Shown piece by piece: positions 20,402-22,574 of a DNA stretch of 22,574 nucleotides (position 1 is its first letter; every line of letters begins with the position of its first letter). Source of the DNA: Patescibacteria group bacterium. Lineage in GTDB: Bacteria; Patescibacteriota; Minisyncoccia; JAHIHE01. The translations under genes and the position numbers were made by a program. The notes below the pieces were generated by a model that saw only the letters and a list, made by a program, of their open reading frames with translations, did no database searches and had not been told where the DNA came from. The DNA lies in contig JAHIHE010000073.1 in assembly GCA_018899995.1 (NCBI GenBank), positions 1-22,574 of the forward strand. The letters are read 5' to 3'.

Positions 20402-21973
20402 ATGACGAATCAAAAAAATAACAATCATTCGTTTGAGCAGCAATTATTTCGCATGGCAGATAAACTGCGGAAAAATATTGACGCGGCCGAATACAAACAT
20501 GTTGTACTGGGACTGATCTTCCTAAGGTATATATCAGATTCGTTTAAGGAATTGCATGACAAACTGGTTGCTGGCAAGGGCGAATATGAAGGTGCCAACC
20601 CAGAAGATAAGGATGAATACCAAGCGGAAAATGTTTTTTATGTTCCATCGAAAGCCCGATGGGATTTTTTACAGGCGCGAGCCAAAAATCCAAGCATTGG
20701 TGAGAATTTGGACGCCGCTATGGATTTAATCGAGAAAGATAATCCAGATCTCAAAGGAATTTTGCCAAAAGTATATGCTCGTCCCAATCTTGATAAAAGT
20801 GCATTGGGCGGACTTATTGATCTTATCGGCAATGTTTTACTAAAGGACGAGGGCGAAAAAAGCAAAGATCTTTTGGGGCGTGTGTATGAATATTTCCTTG
20901 GAGAGTTTGCCAATGCCGAGGGTAAAAAAGGCGGGCAGTTTTACACGCCAAAAAGTATTGTACGGCTTATGGTGGAAATGATTGAACCATACAGAGGCCG
21001 CGTTTATGATCCTTGCTGCGGTTCCGGAGGCATGTTTGCGATGAGTGACAAATTCGTGCGCGAGCATCGGGGCAAACTTGTACAAGAACGCAAAGTCAGA
21101 CGCACTGATATTTCTATTTTTGGTCAAGAATCCAATCAAACTACCTTCAAGCTCTGTCGGATGAATCTTGCCATTCGCGGCATTGACGGCTCGCAGGTTA
21201 GATGGAACACTGAAGGGTCATTTTTGAATGATTTACACAAAGACCTCAAGGCAGATTTTATTCTGGCAAATCCGCCGTTTAATGACAGCGATTGGTCGGG
21301 GCAACTTCTAAAAGACGATTCCCGTTGGCGATACGGCATGCCTCCGGCTTCAAATGCCAATTTTGCATGGCTTCAGCAAATGATTTATCACCTTTCACCA
21401 AAGGGCATAATGGCATGCGTTTTGGCTAACGGCTCGCTTTCTAGCCAAACTAACAACGAAGGCACCATCCGCAAGGCATTGGTTGAAAATGATTTGGTGG
21501 ATTGTATTGTGGCTTTGCCAAAGCAGCTTTTTTATAACACCGGTATTCCGGCCTGCCTTTGGTTTATTTCTCGCAAGAAATCCGGCAACGGCGACCGCAA
21601 ACGTGAAGGCGAAATTTTGTTTATTGACGCGTCAGAAATTGGCTATATGGCAGATCGAACGCACCGAGAATTTTCTGATGAGAATGTCCAAAAAATCGCT
21701 GGCACTTATCATAATTGGCGCGACAAAGATGGCTCTTATGAGAATATAAAAGGTTTTTGCAAATCAGCCACACTTGAAGAACTCGCCAAACACAACTTTG
21801 TCCTCACGCCCGGCCGATATGTTGGTATAAAAGACGAAGTTGATGACGGTATTCCGTTTAAGAAAAAAATTTCAGGACTAACCCAAAAACTTTCCGAGCA
21901 AATGGCACAAGAAAAAAAGCTAGACCAAGAAATAAAAAAACAACTGAAAAATATCGGGTTTAACTTGGAATAA
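20402..21973 (+). CDS. hsdM: Type I restriction-modification system, methyltransferase subunit HsdM
   Basis: This 523-residue N6-adenine methyltransferase subunit acts with HsdS to methylate the recognition site and with HsdR to cut foreign DNA. The N-terminal HsdM domain (FEQQLFRMADKLRKNIDAAEYKHVVLGLIFLRYISD, about 11-46) is typical. GGQFYTPKSIVRLMVEMI (177-194) leads into the SAM-binding motif DPCCGSGGM (203-211), and the catalytic motif is NPPF (290-293). The C-terminal LTPGRYVGI and a helical tail contact HsdS. Length and motifs are intact. A rhuM gene follows after 6 nt; hsdS and hsdR should lie beyond the right edge. Confidence 0.96.
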   Translation: MTNQKNNNHSFEQQLFRMADKLRKNIDAAEYKHVVLGLIFLRYISDSFKELHDKLVAGKGEYEGANPEDKDEYQAENVFYVPSKARWDFLQARAKNPSIGENLDAAMDLIEKDNPDLKGILPKVYARPNLDKSALGGLIDLIGNVLLKDEGEKSKDLLGRVYEYFLGEFANAEGKKGGQFYTPKSIVRLMVEMIEPYRGRVYDPCCGSGGMFAMSDKFVREHRGKLVQERKVRRTDISIFGQESNQTTFKLCRMNLAIRGIDGSQVRWNTEGSFLNDLHKDLKADFILANPPFNDSDWSGQLLKDDSRWRYGMPPASNANFAWLQQMIYHLSPKGIMACVLANGSLSSQTNNEGTIRKALVENDLVDCIVALPKQLFYNTGIPACLWFISRKKSGNGDRKREGEILFIDASEIGYMADRTHREFSDENVQKIAGTYHNWRDKDGSYENIKGFCKSATLEELAKHNFVLTPGRYVGIKDEVDDGIPFKKKISGLTQKLSEQMAQEKKLDQEIKKQLKNIGFNLE

Positions 21974-21979
21974 AATTTT

Positions 21980-22574
21980 ATGAAAAAGAATCAGATTATC
22001 AAGCAAAACACATTTACTGAATTTTTACTTTACACCACACCAAATGGCAAGGTGAAAGTAGAGATATTTTTGCGTGATGAAAATATTTGGTTGACGCAAG
22101 CGAAAATCGCTGAGCTTTTTGGCGTTGATAGAAGTGTGGTTACTAAACACTTGCAAAATATTTATGATGACGGTGAGCTTGGCAAAGAAGCAACTAGTGC
22201 AAAAATTGCACAAGTTCAAAAAGAAGGAGACAGACAGGTTTCGCGAGAAGTGGAGTTTTATAATCTTGATGCAATTCTTTCCGTCGGATATCGGGTTAAC
22301 AGCGTGCATGCTACGCAGTTTCGCATCTGGGCGACGGAAAGATTGAAAGAATACATCATCAAGGGATTTACAATGGATGACGAGCGATTGAAAAATCCAA
22401 ATACTATTTTTGGCAAGGATTATTTTGAAGAACAATTAGCAAGGATTAGAGACATTCGCTCTAGTGAAAGGCGCATGTATCAGAAAATTACTGATATTTA
22501 TGCCCAGTGTAGCGCTGATTATTCTCCGGATAGCAATATCACTAAGCAATTTTTTGCCACCGTGCAAAATAAAC
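21980..22574 (+). CDS. RhuM-family protein (partial, runs off the right edge)
   Basis: ATG 21980 opens a frame that stays open to the window end (198 codons seen of a usual 330-350). Landmarks of the RhuM family: VEIFLRDENIWLTQAKIAELFGVDRSVVTKHLQNIY (a winged-helix-like DNA-binding segment), REVEFYNLDAILSVGYRVNS, FRIWATERLKEYIIKGFTMDDERLKNP. RhuM was named from a Salmonella pathogenicity island, but homologues are common inside type I restriction loci between hsdM and hsdS. Its function there is unproven. It starts 6 nt after hsdM, so the two are co-transcribed. Confidence 0.9.
   Translation, partial: MKKNQIIKQNTFTEFLLYTTPNGKVKVEIFLRDENIWLTQAKIAELFGVDRSVVTKHLQNIYDDGELGKEATSAKIAQVQKEGDRQVSREVEFYNLDAILSVGYRVNSVHATQFRIWATERLKEYIIKGFTMDDERLKNPNTIFGKDYFEEQLARIRDIRSSERRMYQKITDIYAQCSADYSPDSNITKQFFATVQNK

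Overview
The window reads as chromosome of a Patescibacteria (CPR)-type bacterium, probably Parcubacteria-like. This is an inference from divergent, compact core proteins, mostly SD-less starts on housekeeping genes, tail and insert features in NusA, and small proteins that look like CPR-restricted families. No rRNA or marker phylogeny is available to confirm it.

Layout. 1-2932: mreB (cell shape) with a promoter and a palindromic insertion-like element in its leader, then a GT4 glycosyltransferase carrying a frame-risky 14-bp tandem repeat, then a small conserved-type hypothetical. 2933-3928: a possible 59-codon ORF, and a self-contained transcription unit for a 93-aa secreted, tail-anchored protein whose C-terminus strongly resembles the archaeal PGF-CTERM sorting signal. 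A nusA leader follows, with a promoter and an early terminator-like hairpin. 3929-7963: housekeeping run nusA, ppa, tig, clpP.

8029-14310: a purine island. It holds a truncated purN-like ORF, purQ and purL (minus strand) and purM, corresponding to consecutive steps 3-5 of IMP synthesis (GAR to AIR). It is bounded by and punctuated with three copies of a hairpin repeat in the same orientation. The genes have strong AGGAGG ribosome sites, unlike their neighbours, and two of them carry tiny leader ORFs whose codons contain the downstream ribosome site. Together this suggests acquisition as a cassette.

14315-18910: gpmI diverges from rny-ymdB across two promoters that share one -35 box. A well-expressed HU gene follows. 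18967-19320: a consensus promoter drives an unusual tRNA locus. An intact tRNA-Pro(TGG) sits inside what looks like the anticodon arm of a second Pro-type tRNA, whose halves pair perfectly in the acceptor stem and through a helix of about 22 bp. Just downstream lies a tRNA 3' end whose T-loop is interrupted by two perfect hairpins. This is the strongest candidate for something undescribed.

19332-22574: radC (its start codon enclosed by a 14-bp inverted repeat also seen at tig), a small Lys-rich hypothetical, then the beginning of a type I restriction-modification locus (hsdM, partial rhuM) running off the right edge.
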